Source of the DNA: Druceiella hillmani
Lineage: Eukaryota > Arthropoda > Insecta > Lepidoptera > Hepialidae
Reading direction: 5' to 3'
NCBI GenBank assembly: GCA_039881145.1
Contig: JAYKKI010000008.1
Coordinates: 34,854,501 to 34,918,500, forward strand
DNA: 64,000 nucleotides
Below are positions 49,931 through 62,079 of this stretch, one piece after another. The notes under the pieces were generated by a model that was not told where the DNA came from, searched no databases, and worked only from the letters and a program-made list of their open reading frames with translations. Both the position numbers and the translations under genes were made by a program. The stretch's first letter is position 1; each line of letters starts with the position of its first letter.

Positions 49931-51054
49931 TTTAAAAACGAAGTCTGTCATGAAAAGTCAAAAACGGTTGAGAAAACTTTCTAAATTCGGTATTTTTAAA
50001 ATTGTAAATTGTATTATATAACGTAAATGGCAAGATTTGCAGTAAAAATACAATTTTATGTTAGAGAGAAGTAAAGTCTCTGAAACTTTTATTTGAACTT
50101 TTTTTTTAAATAATTTATATTTTTGAAGTTATATCGTTAAAAGTTCTTAAAAATAGTCTTTGAAATATAACGTATAAAAAAACGATCTGAGGAGTAAAAT
50201 AGTTATTAACAGACATACATATCATTACATTCTTTGCAAATTTGTTTAAAAATAAAATATTTCTTTTTCAGACAAAAGTTGAGAAGATATTAATTCTCTG
50301 CAACAAAAGTTTTCAAATGATTTACTGTAAACTCACCGTTTAAGAGAACCCCAGCTATTTTTCAAAAACGTTGCATTGATACCCACAAAAAATTAATAAA
50401 AAAAATAGCACTACTTATGTGTCTTTGTTACCTACCTGTTTTTGAACTAAAGAAGGAAGAAAGAATTTTAGCGTTGACGAAACGGAAGCGAGCCACATTA
50501 ATATATTCCTGAAAGAAGCAGCTCTTCTTGAGGTCAATGACTGCTGTTCGTTACGTTTCCTTCTTAAAAAAGTTGACTATAAAAAGCAACCTGATATATA
50601 GAGAACGGGAAAAAAAGGTGAAAGAGAAAGTTGTTTTAAATTATTTGAACTCCCTTGTAATTTTAGCTATGATAATTCTATTGCATTTAAAAGTTAATCT
50701 GTTAACTTTGTTTTAAATTGTTTCTTATTTAAAAGTTTAGTTCAATTGGAAGTTAAATCCGGGTTTATGTCTGGCTGCGTTTAAAAGTATTATGTCGTTA
50801 AAAAAGTTGACTGCTTTACCAAAATAATTCGTCTCTATTAGATAATTTTTCTAATGTAAATAGGTTGACCCCATTTAATTTTTTTGACTACTTATTATAC
50901 CTTTATAGCTCATTCACTGCTACGTACTACTATAGAGTATCATAGACTATTATATCCCTAAAGTATATTCGATAGTTTAACAATATAAATGGGAATAATA
51001 CATGTTTTGAAGTTTTTAGCAAGTTTTGAAGTTAATAGCACTTTTTTGAGCTGT
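49931..51054. other. Non-coding DNA
   Basis: The 62-codon frame at 50,528-50,716 has no recognisable feature. No partner is seen in copy A. Confidence 0.5.
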
Positions 51055-51200
51055 GAATGAAACTAAGCCGTCACTTCGGGTTCGTCATGTTGAATTGTGT
51101 AACCTCAGCTTCTGACCAAGCACGTTCACTGCTCGGGTAAACCAGCTCTTTTCGGCATCGACCAAGCGAGTTCACTGTAGAACACGGAGTGCATCGTTTC
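51055..51200. other. G+C-richer patch, possible paired block 8, copy B
   Basis: Contains an internal near-repeat GACCAAGC(A/G)(C/A)GTTCACTG at about 51,115 and 51,160. It resembles 18,780-18,965 over about 20 bases at the expected offset. Confidence 0.45.
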
Positions 51201-51752
51201 AAGAATTACTTAAACAAAATATTGAATATACATTACATTTACCATTGTCATATAATATATTTTCATCCATACATAGGAAATACTCTAAAAATTAATTATC
51301 GTTTTTTTTTAAATAGCGCATAAATAACAAGAAAATAATAAGAAACTTGCTTTTCATATTTGTGGAAAATAATAAATTTGCTGTTGAAGAATTTTCTTTA
51401 TGAAGGGTAACAAAAAAATATTATTTAATAACCTAGTTATTATTTACATTAATAATATTATTAATTTCCTAAAAATTAAAATAACTTTAAAAATATCAAG
51501 CAATGGAAAAAGTGATTGTTGGGGAGGTTCCACGAACTGCGTGATGTTGTTAATGCTATTTTTGACACATTTTTTTATTAAAAAGTATGCGGTATACGAA
51601 TCACAGTTTCTTTCCGAAAATGATACCGTATTGGAATATTTTTAATAGACAAATTAATCCATAACTGTAATCAAGGCAAGGGAATCTGTATCTGTGATTA
51701 ACTTTAATCCAATGGGTTAGTAGTGCTTACCCAATCTTTACTACTAGAATCT

Positions 51753-51756
<4 letters not shown>

Positions 51757-51798
<42 letters not shown>
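51757..51798. repeat. (AT)n microsatellite
   Basis: A pure TA run. Confidence 0.95.
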
Positions 51799-51801
<3 letters not shown>

Positions 51802-54072
51802 TAGGTAAATATTTTTTCCATTCGTGAAACTTATATCTTTAATATTTAAAATTTAAAAATCTTTGCTCTGTAATGTAAATACTGGTTTTAATTGGGTTAC
51901 AGATTTTTAAAGCCGTCTTCAGAATGACATTTAGTTTTCTATTTAATGGCTGCAAAGTAAACTTGCAAAGTAAACGCTGCACGTACATTATTTTTCTTAC
52001 ACCATTATAAAACTAGTGGAAATTAATTTAACCTAAGAACCTATGAAGAATAAGATATTGAAAGAAATTAGGTCCCATTTTTAATGAGCTTGTTCTAAAT
52101 TTCATCCTGAAGATCGCTTTAATAATCAATAACCTAGTGAGGAATAGTCTTGTCATTTTCCAAATATTTATGTCACCCACTTCTTTCATGAATGCAGAAT
52201 AGAATGGTGAAACTTAGTCTAAGTAAATTCGAGTTCTCCCAAAAAAAAATTCTGAAATGATATTCAATTTCATGGTTGCCTGCTTATAATAACTATATAA
52301 ATAACAAAGCTAATTAATTAAATTACATGGTAATGGTTGTTGTGCAGAACGACAGTGAGTAAGTTTAGTTAGTGATAAGTGATTCAGAATCTTTATAGGT
52401 AATCATAATTACATTTCAATTATATTTCTGAGTTTTGAGTAACTTTTTTCACTTCATTGCACAAGTATTAGAATGGGCGGGAAATTTACTGGTTTCTGAG
52501 TCAAATGATATTGCAGCATTAGTAAGACTTCATGTTTATTCAATAATAAAATTTAAATATAAGGTTGAAGTTTATGTCTTGTTTAAATACTTATGGGTAC
52601 CTCATAATATTGGACTGGATCCCTTCTTTTGTGGGACAAATTATAAAGATTTTTGATATACCATAGGTGTATATTTTACAGCGATAGAGAATTTCTTCTA
52701 TTAAAATTGAATTGAATTTTCTTGCTATATCTCGTAGAAAACTTGAATTCGCCCCTTAATTAACTACAACATTTCCACATATCAAAGCATATAAATTAAA
52801 TATTGACATGAAATATCACTAATCGTACCGATGATGGGAAGAATAGGATTTTTTCGCAATGAGATATATAAAATATATATTCATTAGATTTATTTCTATA
52901 AATAATAATTTTGAAACTTATTATATTTTTATTTAAAATATCAATATATTTTGGTTAAAGTATATCATCAGTATAAGTATCTATGTTGTATTTAATAGCA
53001 CTTTATGCGATTGTAAATTCCAGTGAAAATTAGTAATAACGTCCCGTTATCAATTTTTGTAATTGAGGATGTTATTTAATATTTTATAAATTTTCTATTT
53101 TAACAGAATGTCAACTTTTGCTATTTTAGTAATTTAATTTTATGTGAGAAACGTGAGAACAAAATGTAAACAGCCTCTGGTGCGAAAGAGATGGTATATT
53201 TTTGCAATAAATTACCATAAATATAAATGATGAATTTCGTCTTTTGCTGTAAGTGTTTTATAATGGTTCCTGTGGTAAGAGTCCAAAACTTTTATCCCAA
53301 TCGGTGTTTTAGTCTCTGCGCTATTGTATCTTCAACGTCTATGATATAGAAATCACTTTGTAATTTAAGAGACAAGATGAAATTCTAAAATTTCTAACAA
53401 CTTTACTCTTTACTTGTTAAAGTCAATGTAAAATTAGAGCTTCGAAAACTTTTAATTTTGTGTTTAAAATATAACATGCAGAATTAAATCAGTTTACTCT
53501 GTAATTGAGAATCGCAAACATAACATTATGAGTTTCTGGCTTTGATTGCCCACCTTTAAATATCGAAGAATGTTAAATCATGTTGCTTTAAAATCATGTT
53601 ACTTTAATGTTACTTTTATTTAATATTTAAAAAAGTAACATTAAATAAGTTTTGTTAATTACAGAAAAAACGCGACTCGAAAATTTTAATGCCAACTCTA
53701 TTTCTACGTATTTCTTGGGAAGTATTTACCAATTAAAAATGTATCAAGTCTCATGATTCCAAGATTGGCTTTGGAAATAACTTTAGATAATTTTAAACAA
53801 TGTGTTACCGGTTGTGATTATTTGATACTAGCTTGGAAATGATTTCAGCTTTTTAAATAATGCCATAAATATATATACGATATCTCAGATCGACTGAAGT
53901 ATTTATTTTAATTAATATTTAATTGCATTTATTACGCTAAGCTACCACAAGCAATAATTTCCAGATAAATTGTGAATGGACAGATACAGATATTTTAAAA
54001 ATAATATAAATATTACTAATGATTAAGATAACGGATCCAATATTAAAAAGAAGTTTTATTCTACGTGTTTAA

Positions 54073-54074
<2 letters not shown>
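51799..54074. other. Non-coding DNA
   Basis: The frame at 52,435-52,656 (73 codons) contains VLEWAGN, which resembles a short histone H2A string, but nothing around it fits and I do not call it. An inverted repeat TTTAATGTTACTTTT/AAAAGTAACATTAAA with a 13-base loop lies at 53,603-53,645, next to a short direct repeat of AATCATGTT(G/A)CTTTAA. Confidence 0.5.
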
Positions 54075-54129
<55 letters not shown>

Positions 54130-54131
54130 AA

Positions 54132-54225
<94 letters not shown>
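54075..54225. repeat. (AT)n microsatellite
   Basis: About 150 bp of TA dinucleotides with a few TG, AA and AC interruptions. Confidence 0.95.
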
Positions 54226-54227
<2 letters not shown>

Positions 54228-55004
54228 TTATTTATGTAAACGAGTGAGGGCTGAAACACGAAAATAATTTAGCCAGAATTTTTTTCGAATAAAGCAATTA
54301 GTTTGAAAATATATTAAGTTTTCAAATCAATTTATTGGTTTAATTAAAAGGTTTGAAGGAAAGCTTTGTCATCTTAAGAATTAATTTTTGCGAAGGAAAA
54401 AACTATTATGCTTGCAATTTTTTTTTAATCTTTTCATTTGTGTTTATTTATTTTTAGAATTTATCATTACGGATTTTAGTGTCGCCCTTTTAAAACATTT
54501 TTTTTACAAAACGGGCAAAAATTAATTTATTTAATACCCTGTGACGGAAAGATCGAAATCTGAATTAGATCATAATGATTTTGAGAAATGCAATTAGATG
54601 TACATATAATTTTAAGAACATAGTACAGTCGGAAAATAAATTATAAGTTGGTAATACTCGCTTTACAAGGATTTTGTACGTTTGAAAATTGAAACATTTG
54701 AAGTTTATCTAATTAAAATATTTGCAAGTTTGTCTTTCTTACTACTTTGATATATTGCTTAGTATATTTCAAAAAATATTTCTTTGTTTTAACTCTTATT
54801 TAACATAAGTCGTATTTATCGTAACTCGTATTTTTTTAACACTTATTTAACAGCCTTTTGCACTCAATATTATTCTATAGGTCTGTGTAGAAAAAAAACA
54901 TTTTCTTTTATTAGATGCTCGGTGAATTCTAATATACAAAAAAAATGTAAACATTTACTCTATTTCCAAATATTAATATTACTTTTCAATAATTAAATAA
55001 TTAT
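54226..55004. other. A+T-rich non-coding DNA
   Basis: Nothing gene-like is seen. Confidence 0.5.
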
Positions 55005-55852
55005 ATTGTCTAATATGTTTTCCTCGAGCATAAAAAGTCGCGAATTTCTCAAAAATCCTTCAGTTTATTACTCGTATTCTTATTAATATTTCATATTTCT
55101 TACTTTAACATAATTTGTTGAAATAAAGGACGTGAAGAATATTAGATCAGTATTATATAGTTTAAGACTTTTTAAATAATATTTTTAGTTTTGAGCTAAT
55201 TTACGGTACTCACTGTTAAGTCCATGTTCAATACTAAGCCTTGTTTTCAAAATATTAAGTTTCAAAAAGATTTAAGTTACTAAGTTTTTGACACTGCGCT
55301 GACTCAATTTTAGTTCCTTTGGTGATATTAACTTAATGCAAGAGAAAATTACGTTCTCCGTTTATCTTCTAAAATATAATTAGTTGTTTTGAATATTAGT
55401 TGACCATTAACTAGTGTTGAATCCGTATCTTTTCGTTAAATATTTAACATAACATATTATTTATCAGGCAAATGATTTAATCTGTCATTTAATGTTTCGA
55501 GAAATATTACATAGGTGCTCTAATATAATTTGCGCACGATTTTTAATTACACTACATAGTAATGGCATTATATTTTAAAGCAATTAAATATATATTCCAG
55601 TAACTAGAAGGCGACATTGAGAAAGGTTATTAAATACAACATATTGCAATTAAGCTTCACGTGTAGCTTCATTACTGTCGCAATAATTTTCCTTTATTGC
55701 CATAATTGCTTGACCATAAACACCGGACCGGACAAATGAGGTTTTAATAAAATGGTAATTTCCGCAAAATTCGCCAATACCACTATGGTACCGGTGCTAT
55801 GATGGCTTTACCGGAAAATTGTTAGATTCATGCACATAACGATATTGAAGAA
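55005..55852. repeat. Paired non-coding block 9, copy B (best conserved)
   Basis: Partner of 22,428-23,345, offset 32.5 kb. It lacks the perfect hairpin seen in copy A. Confidence 0.9.
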
Positions 55853-56319
55853 AGAAAAGAATAATTTAAAGGCTGATCTTGCATAATATAGTTTAGCTAT
55901 GAAACTCTAATAACTTCAAACATTAAGTTTGATTCTTTAAATCCTTAGACCTCATTATGGTAATTTATTTTCACACCTATTTTTCTGTGAAAATAAGTCA
56001 TTAGACTTTTAGATAAATATGTTGTTTAAAGTTATGTATCAAAATGGCTTTGCAGATTAAATGTAAGTTATAGATAAGCAAAAATTTCACATTATTTTCG
56101 AATATGACTTTCATCGCAGAACTAAAAGTACGTGGACAATGAAAACATAGCGCGTCCAAATTTTGAAAAATTTTGATCTAACGAATTGTTCTTCTAAATA
56201 AACGAGGTTGGCTAATTAAGAGCAAGATGAATAACGATAAACTGAAAGCTGTAGTGAGAGTTGGTACATATAAAACAATGCGTAAATTAAAAGCAAGATT
56301 ATTGTTTCTTTCTCAACAA

Positions 56320-56510
56320 TTGTAAACCATTTGTATTGTATAAATAATTAACCAGAGGACAATACAAGTTCTACTGTTAGTTGACGGATATGTTGGTGAG
56401 AGTTGAGAGTTTATAGGTGAGGGTTTATAAATATTGGCACATTAAAATCGTGTTTAACAAATAAAGTTCTTGAGTGTATTAATTTATTACTTCCAAAGGA
56501 ATACGATATA
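56320..56510 (+). repeat. 5' LTR of the gypsy element (approximate limits)
   Basis: ATTAACCAGAGGACAATACA at 56,347, GTTAGTTGACGGATATGTT and the 3' part (about 56,440-56,504) match 62,117-62,257 in order: AAATCGTGTTT against AAAACGTGTTT, and TTAATTTATTACTTCCAAAG against TTAACTAATTACCTACAAAG. AATAAA at about 56,460 could serve as the polyadenylation signal. The exact TG...CA ends could not be fixed. Confidence 0.7.
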
Positions 56511-56524
56511 ACATTGACGATGAG

Positions 56525-57650
56525 CGTAAATAGAACCAAAATTCATATACACAAGTGTTCCAACAAACACAGTAGCAGTAGTAGCACACAGTGATATTGA
56601 AAAGTGTGACTTGGTTGTTAATCTCGAAGTCAAAAAGTGTTTGTTTTGATTAAATGATTTAATCGTAGAACAAATAAAAGAAGGAAGAAAATTTTGGATA
56701 CAAGAGAAAACTAAAATAGATTTAATATAGATTGCCAATAAACTAGCACCGAAAATTGTTTTCTTGGAAACGCATTCTACTGAAGAGGTTAGCAAATACT
56801 TACGTGAATATATAGACAGATTGAAAACAGAGGATTGTTCCCATGGCATCATCGCTGGCTTCCCATGGCTGAAAATCACTGGTTGGGAATTATTTATTGG
56901 TGACAATTGGAATGCAAATCGACAACAATTTGAATGTTTCATTGTATTGAACGGCGTAGCCGAAAAAAGGTGTCGTTAATTATTACAAAGCTAAGTATGA
57001 ATGTTTATGATTTGTTGACAATTTGATTGTGTGTGCCGAACTCGCCAATGAACGAAATATATGTAAAAAACAATACTGTACAGCAAACAGAATTCCGAAA
57101 ACGATGTGAGAAACCTAATGAACCGATAGAACCATACTTAATTGAACAAAAAGAATTGGCCAAAAATTGCAATTTCAAGAACTTAAATAAAAAAAAATAA
57201 AGGAAATATTGCTGAATGGTACTTATTTTGACTCTGTAAAATTTTAAGTATTGAACTAACATTGGAAAAACAACGGAGTTCGTTTATAAGCTAACATTTA
57301 GCCGTGAAAATAACAGGAGCGAGCACAGATGTTTCAATTAGGGTGAAAAAACTTAAATAGAAATAAAAACAGTGCTTTTCGTGCAACCAATCCAATGAAT
57401 AAACAAAACATGTTATTGTTGGGAAAAAAATTGATATTGGAAAGCACAACGTTCACTTCGAGAAAAATTATGTAGTTAATACGGTGTCAAAGGACATATT
57501 TTCAAAGTTTGTGGTAAAATCTAGACATTTATAATAAAAATGTGTAATTCACAGAAGCTACAAACTTAAATGACAAGAATGTTGTTGAAGATAAAAAGTC
57601 GCGGAAACAGAAATTTTTCATATGTTTCACTTCAGTGATAAAAACAAAAT
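56525..57650 (+). pseudogene. gag pseudogene of the gypsy element
   Basis: Plus-strand frames show NWNANRQQFECFIVLNG at about 56,908, typical of the start of the gypsy capsid domain. Downstream, EPYLIEQKELAKNCNFKNL (about 57,120-57,190) matches the C-terminal half of the same domain. A 71-codon intact piece lies at 56,764-56,979. The 151-codon minus-strand frame at 56,487-56,942 is the antisense shadow of this region, not a gene. Confidence 0.7.
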
Positions 57651-57850
57651 CCCACTGCAACGTTGCAGGTTAGTTTAAATGAAAAATTGTAGAGTTTGAG
57701 GTTGATCTGGAGTTGACGTAAGTAATAATACATTAGCGGACAAACAACAATATCTTCCAAGTTTAGAAATTAAGCAACTTAATGTGATATTCACCAATTT
57801 CGATCAGTCCACTTCAACACCATTAGGGGTTATTGAATATTTAAATATTA
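57651..57850 (+). pseudogene. Protease relic of the gypsy element
   Basis: VEFEVDLEL at about 57,690 stands where retroviral-type aspartic proteases have (V/F)-x-(V/I)DTGA. The catalytic D-T/S-G is changed to D-L-E. It is short and broken, and rests mainly on position between gag and RT. Confidence 0.45.
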
Positions 57851-58079
57851 GCTATAAGTCAAACAATCTTTGGTTATTTACATTAGTAAATAATTAAAGA
57901 TTGTTTTGAAGAATGGACTGGGGAAAATAATAGGCAAAGATTGACTTTCTTTTTTGTAGTTATAGCCCCCAAAATTTGAACAAAAAACTTGTATTTCCTG
58001 ACTAACTTGTATATTCCTGAACGAACATAAATTAATAAACAAAAAAAAGTGAATTTTCCACCTTATTTGAAAAGAGTAT

Positions 58080-58650
58080 GGGGGTTTTAAAAGAGGGCCA
58101 CTCCATTTATCTATTGAACGAGGTATAAAACTAGTATTTATACCTGTAAGAATTGTTTTATTTACATTAAAGGATAAAGTCAAACAAGAAACTAAACGAT
58201 TAGTTGCAAATAAACAGATTGAACCAGTGGATTACTCAGGGTAGGATTCTCCAGTGATAACAGTTTTAAAGCTAGATTTGTGTGGTGATTTTGGTAAATA
58301 AGTATTTGCAGGTTGATAATTATGCATTGCCCACAATAAATAATACATTGATGAAAATGCGACGCAATAGCTATTTCTGTGCATTGAACTTGCAGAAGGC
58401 ATGTTTACAGGTCTCTTTAGCCAAAAAATCTCAGGAACTAGTTACAGAAGGTACTGAAGAAGGTATAGATATCATATAAGTTTATGGAAGAACATTAGCA
58501 GAAACAAATGAGAAATTAAAACGGGTACTGCAAAGATTCAAAGAGTAAAATGAAAATTGAAAAAAATGTAACTTTTCCGAAGAAAAACTGTATATTTTTT
58601 GGATCTGAGGTAAAACAAAATGGGTGTCACAATAATAAAAAGTAAAAATG
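58080..58650 (+). pseudogene. Reverse transcriptase relic of the gypsy element
   Basis: Begins with a KTLNDxx-like N-terminus, then QVDNYALPTINNTLMKM and YFCALNLQKACLQV (about 58,308-58,420), the domain's P-x-P and L-D-L-xx-A(Y) region. At about 58,440-58,475 sequence jumps from QELVTEG to GID..VYGRTLAETNEKL. This loses the PFG segment and most of the YxDD catalytic loop, an internal deletion of several dozen residues. It is inactive. Confidence 0.8.
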
Positions 58651-58849
58651 AACCTTTATTTTCGTAGCCACGGCCAGATAATGTGGAAATATTCTAGGAA
58701 AATATAATTATTACCAATTTTTAAAAACCATGGCAAGAATATTAACTCCATTATATGATTGTTTAAAGAAAGAGAAATTGGATGGAGGCATGTGATAAAC
58801 CATTCCAAGAAATAAAAAAAAAACCCTACTATACCTTTACCACATTTTG

Positions 58850-59270
58850 ATCAAAACTCTACAATAACTAACTTGTGATTCAACAGTTACTGGTGTAACC
58901 GCTATATTTTCTGTAAAAGACAGTAATAATATTGAAAAACCAGTAGCATTTGCAACCAAAAAATTGAATTATACCCAAATAAAACACCCTATCTTGGAAA
59001 AAGAGGGACATGCAATCGTTTTTGGAGTGAGTAAGTTTTGCGACTTTTATTTGGTCATAAATATATTTTACAAACTAATAACGAGGCATTGACAAAAATA
59101 TTAGGATCAAAATATATTTCAATAAAAATAACAGCTAGGCAATTACAATATTGGCAATTTTTCTAAGTAGGATTAATTATGAAATTCAACAGATAAAACC
59201 AAAAATAAACTAGCATACTATTTATCACGTGTTGCTGTTTACTGTCACGACAAGATAAGAAACACTGAAA
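58850..59270 (+). pseudogene. RNase H relic of the gypsy element
   Basis: VTGVTAIFSVKDSNNIEKPV (about 58,890) and AFATKKLNYTQIKHPILEKE (about 58,945) match the N-terminal half of gypsy RNase H. VFGVSKF and NNEALTKILGSK (about 59,075) follow in order after frameshifts. The usual first Asp lies in a degraded stretch. Confidence 0.75.
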
Positions 59271-59439
59271 TATTGTAAAAGCTTTGAATGTAACACTATT
59301 AATTATATAAATTAATCAAACTTTAACATGTTAAATTGACAAACTATTCAAAGGAAAACTAAAAAAGATAAAATATTATTTAATGTTTTATTATATTGTT
59401 AAGATGACTGGCCAGTAAAAAAAATTATCAGGTGAAAAC

Positions 59440-60102
59440 TTTAAACAATATTTTGGAAGAAAAAATGAAATCAGTGTGGAAAAAGAATGTCATAGATACA
59501 TACCCTATTATGGGGTATGTATCTATGGAGTTATATTACCAATGAATATTAGAGACAATATAATGTGTGAGTTACATGCTAGTCATTGAGATATAACACG
59601 CATTAAAGAAATATCAAGTACATGTTTTTCGTAACCGGACATAAATAGCTAAATAGAAAATTTAACAAAAATTTGTATTAACTCTTTGAAAAATAATAAA
59701 AATCTAAATTAACTGTGTAGCCTCAACCGCCCACAGTTTGGTACAGATTAGGTGGAGATTTTTTGGTTCCTTTATATTCAAATATGTTTTTACTAATAGT
59801 GGATGCTTATTTCAAAATGACCCGGAGCATTCATTATGAGCAACATAACAGCACATGAAACAAATGAATTATTTAAAAGTATTTTTGTTTGTTATGGCTA
59901 TCCTTTACATTTGGTCACTGAAAATGGACCCACATGGACTAGTGAGGAATTTCAAAGTTTCTGTAAAATATTGGAAATTAAACAGATGTTCACTGCACCA
60001 TACTGCTCAGCAACAAACGGACTAGCTGAACGTTTTGGAGAGTCATTCAAGTCACATGTGATAAAAATAATAGGAAGTGGTAAGAAACTTAAATATGCTT
60101 GA
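59440..60102 (+). pseudogene. Integrase relic of the gypsy element
   Basis: Integrase inserts the DNA copy into the host genome. The zinc-binding N-terminus is broken (ELHASH(stop)DITR at about 59,570). The catalytic core is largely readable: LLIVDAYFKM with the first Asp (about 59,795), YGYPLHLVTENGPTWTSEEF where the second catalytic Asp reads Glu (about 59,900-59,955), and ATNGLAERF with the catalytic Glu (about 60,010). The 88-codon open piece is 59,836-60,102. A perfect 15-bp hairpin (59,491-59,527) lies within its 5' part. Confidence 0.88.
59491..59527. repeat. Perfect 15-bp hairpin within the gypsy relic
   Basis: CATAGATACATACCC at 59,491-59,505 pairs perfectly with 59,513-59,527; the loop is 7 bases. 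A perfect stem inside otherwise eroded coding sequence indicates a late origin. Confidence 0.9.
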
Positions 60103-60427
60103 AAAAACCACAAGCTATAGTCCAGCCAAATTAATGCTAGGAACGGAGTTGAGATGTCCTTTCTCATTATTGAGACCAAATTCAGTAAATGGTAATGTAG
60201 ATTTTGAACAAGTGAAATTAACGATAAAAAGTAAGGAAAATTATAAAACATTTTCAGATGGAGAAAAAGTAATGATGAAAGATTCAAGAACAAATAAAAA
60301 GAATTGGTCATTAGGTAAAATTATTAAGATTTTAGTACCAGCTGTAACCTATATGGTAAGAGTGGATGGACTCCAGTGGAAACGACATATCAACCAACTT
60401 TTTGAATGTGGTCAAAATTTAGAATAA
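60077..60427 (+). pseudogene. Integrase C-terminal piece of the gypsy element
   Basis: A 116-codon open frame, shifted relative to the core frame, continues with TSYSPAKLMLGTELRCPFSL (the TPAxLMxGRxLR(T/S) motif after the core). It then has a basic GEKVMMKDSRTNKKNWSLG region and RVDGLQWKRHINQL at the end, the usual SH3-like tail and H-x-(N/D)-Q-(L/M) close. The core-to-tail shift at about 60,080-60,100 is a frameshift or small deletion. Confidence 0.8.
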
Positions 60428-60511
60428 GTGATAATTACTATAAGGTATGATTTAATAACATATATAATATCTGTGTCTAGATATATAATACATAAATAGT
60501 TGTTTAAAGAT

Positions 60512-60520
60512 TCTAGTTCT
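60512..60520 (+). repeat. Candidate target-site duplication of the nested LINE
   Basis: TCTAGTTCT at 60,512-60,520 recurs at 62,069-62,077, immediately after the LINE 3' end. Flanking similarity (GCAAAG followed by GGAAAG/GGAAGAG) suggests the duplicated target could extend to about 45 bp. It is diverged, so moderate confidence. Confidence 0.5.
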
Positions 60521-60565
60521 AATAAACACGAATATAAAAAGCAAAGAAAGTAGGAAAGTCTTGTG

Positions 60566-61072
60566 CAGCAGTCGCAAGAGCGGAAAGCACACTTTTCTTT
60601 TACGAGAGCTTAGAAGCGGCGCCATCAGACAATGAAATGGGAATGAATGGGACCACCGTAGAGGCCTGGCTCACAAACCTTTTCAATAAAATTATGACTA
60701 ACGAAAAGGTCCCGAATATGTAGAAAGTCAGCAGCATAATCCTTTTATATAAAAATATAAGGGATGTGGCAAATTGCAGCAAACAACCTGGTATTAAACT
60801 AACATCCCATACACTAAAAATTTGGGAAACGATCCTAGTGAACCCACTAAACAAAATTGTAAAATTTACTCCTAATCAATGCGGATTCACCAGCTGAATG
60901 GGAACGGTAGCTGCAATACACAGTGTGAAGATTATGATAGAAAAATATAGATCGCAGAAGAAAGACCTACATCTTGTATTTATCGACCTAGAAACATGTT
61001 TTGATCACGTACCTAGAGATCTGCTATGGCAAGCTTTGAGACCACAATTAGCCCCGGAACATTACATATCCT

Positions 61073-61127
<55 letters not shown>

Positions 61128-62068
61128 TTAAGGATATGTAATAGGTTTAGTAGCCCCTCAGGCCAGACTGACAAATTTGAAGTAAAGATTGGAGTTTACC
61201 AAGAATTGAAAATGAACCCGTTATTGTTTAACATAGTTATGTAATAACATCTACAAAAACCACCACGTTGGACACTGATGTACTTTCATGATATAGTTTT
61301 TATTACAGAAACTCAAAGAGAAGTACAAAAACAAGTAAATGCATGGCAACAGGCAATAGAGAGGCGAGGTCTTAGAGTGAACAGAGACAAAACTGAATAT
61401 ATGCGGTGTGATATGTCTGAAAATAACGCCAACGACAACTCATCAGTGATGATTGAAGGCATATCTCTAAAGAAGGCAAATCAGTTTAAGTATCTCGGTT
61501 CAGTCGTAGCTCCAAAAGACAACACTGAAAAAGGTATCCAGCACAGAATAACAATTACCTGGCTAAAATGGAATCACTAACCACAATGTTATGTAACGCT
61601 GGAATGCCCATTAAACTCAAAAGTCGTGTTAACAAGTAAATAGTAGGACCAGCATTGATGTATGGGTCAGAATACTGGCCAATAAGAAAGGTGCATGAAC
61701 AAAAGAAGCACGTCACAGAAATGAAAATGTTGCCTTGAACCTAGGTAGTTACAAGACTGCACAGTATAAAAAATGAGTACATTAGAGGAATATTAAAGAA
61801 GCAAAAATTAAAGGAAAGCTGAGAAAAAATCGCTTGCGTTGGCGCAGTGAAAACCATATGACCAAAGCATTATTAAAAATAGAGGAAGGAAACAAAGAGA
61901 GAGGCCGAGGTCGAGCCGCTACCATCTGGAAGAGCACTATGGATAAAGATCTTAAAATTATAAATTTGAATTTAATGACAACACAAGATAGACTGTTGGG
62001 TAAAAAATATACGAAGAGGGCAGACCCCAAAGTACATATAGGATCATAGCCAGGAAAAAGAAGAAGGC
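60566..62068 (+). mobile_element. RTE-like LINE nested in the gypsy 3' LTR
   Basis: In pieces: WLTNLFNKIMTNEKVPNMWK-like (about 60,665), NCSKQPGIKLTSHTLKIWET (about 60,775), MIEKYRSQKKDLHLVFIDLE (about 60,935), CFDHVPRDLLWQAL, YFHDIVFITETQREVQKQV (about 61,280) where the YADD box reads FHDI, GLRVNRDKTEYMRCDMS (about 61,370), and a C-terminal WRSENHMTKALLKIEEGNK then RADPKVHIGS (about 61,840-62,047). It ends near AGAAGAAGG. The inner reading frame is broken by an (AT)n palindrome at 61,061-61,142. It is the best preserved LINE in the window but inactive. Confidence 0.88.
61061..61142. repeat. Palindromic (AT)n insertion inside the LINE
   Basis: ATTACATATCCTTAAATA at 61,061-61,078 is the exact reverse complement of 61,125-61,142, with about 46 bp of (TA)n between. 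The whole forms an 82-bp near-perfect palindrome that disrupts the RT frame. Confidence 0.92.
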
Positions 62069-62079
62069 TCTAGTTCTGT

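Noticed and set aside
52435..52656. VLEWAGN string recalling histone H2A
   Set aside because: Only about six residues match. The rest of the frame does not resemble a histone fold.
56487..56942. Longest open frame in the window (151 codons, minus strand)
   Set aside because: It is antisense to the gypsy gag relic, whose plus-strand frames carry recognisable capsid motifs. The minus-strand protein has no recognisable domain.
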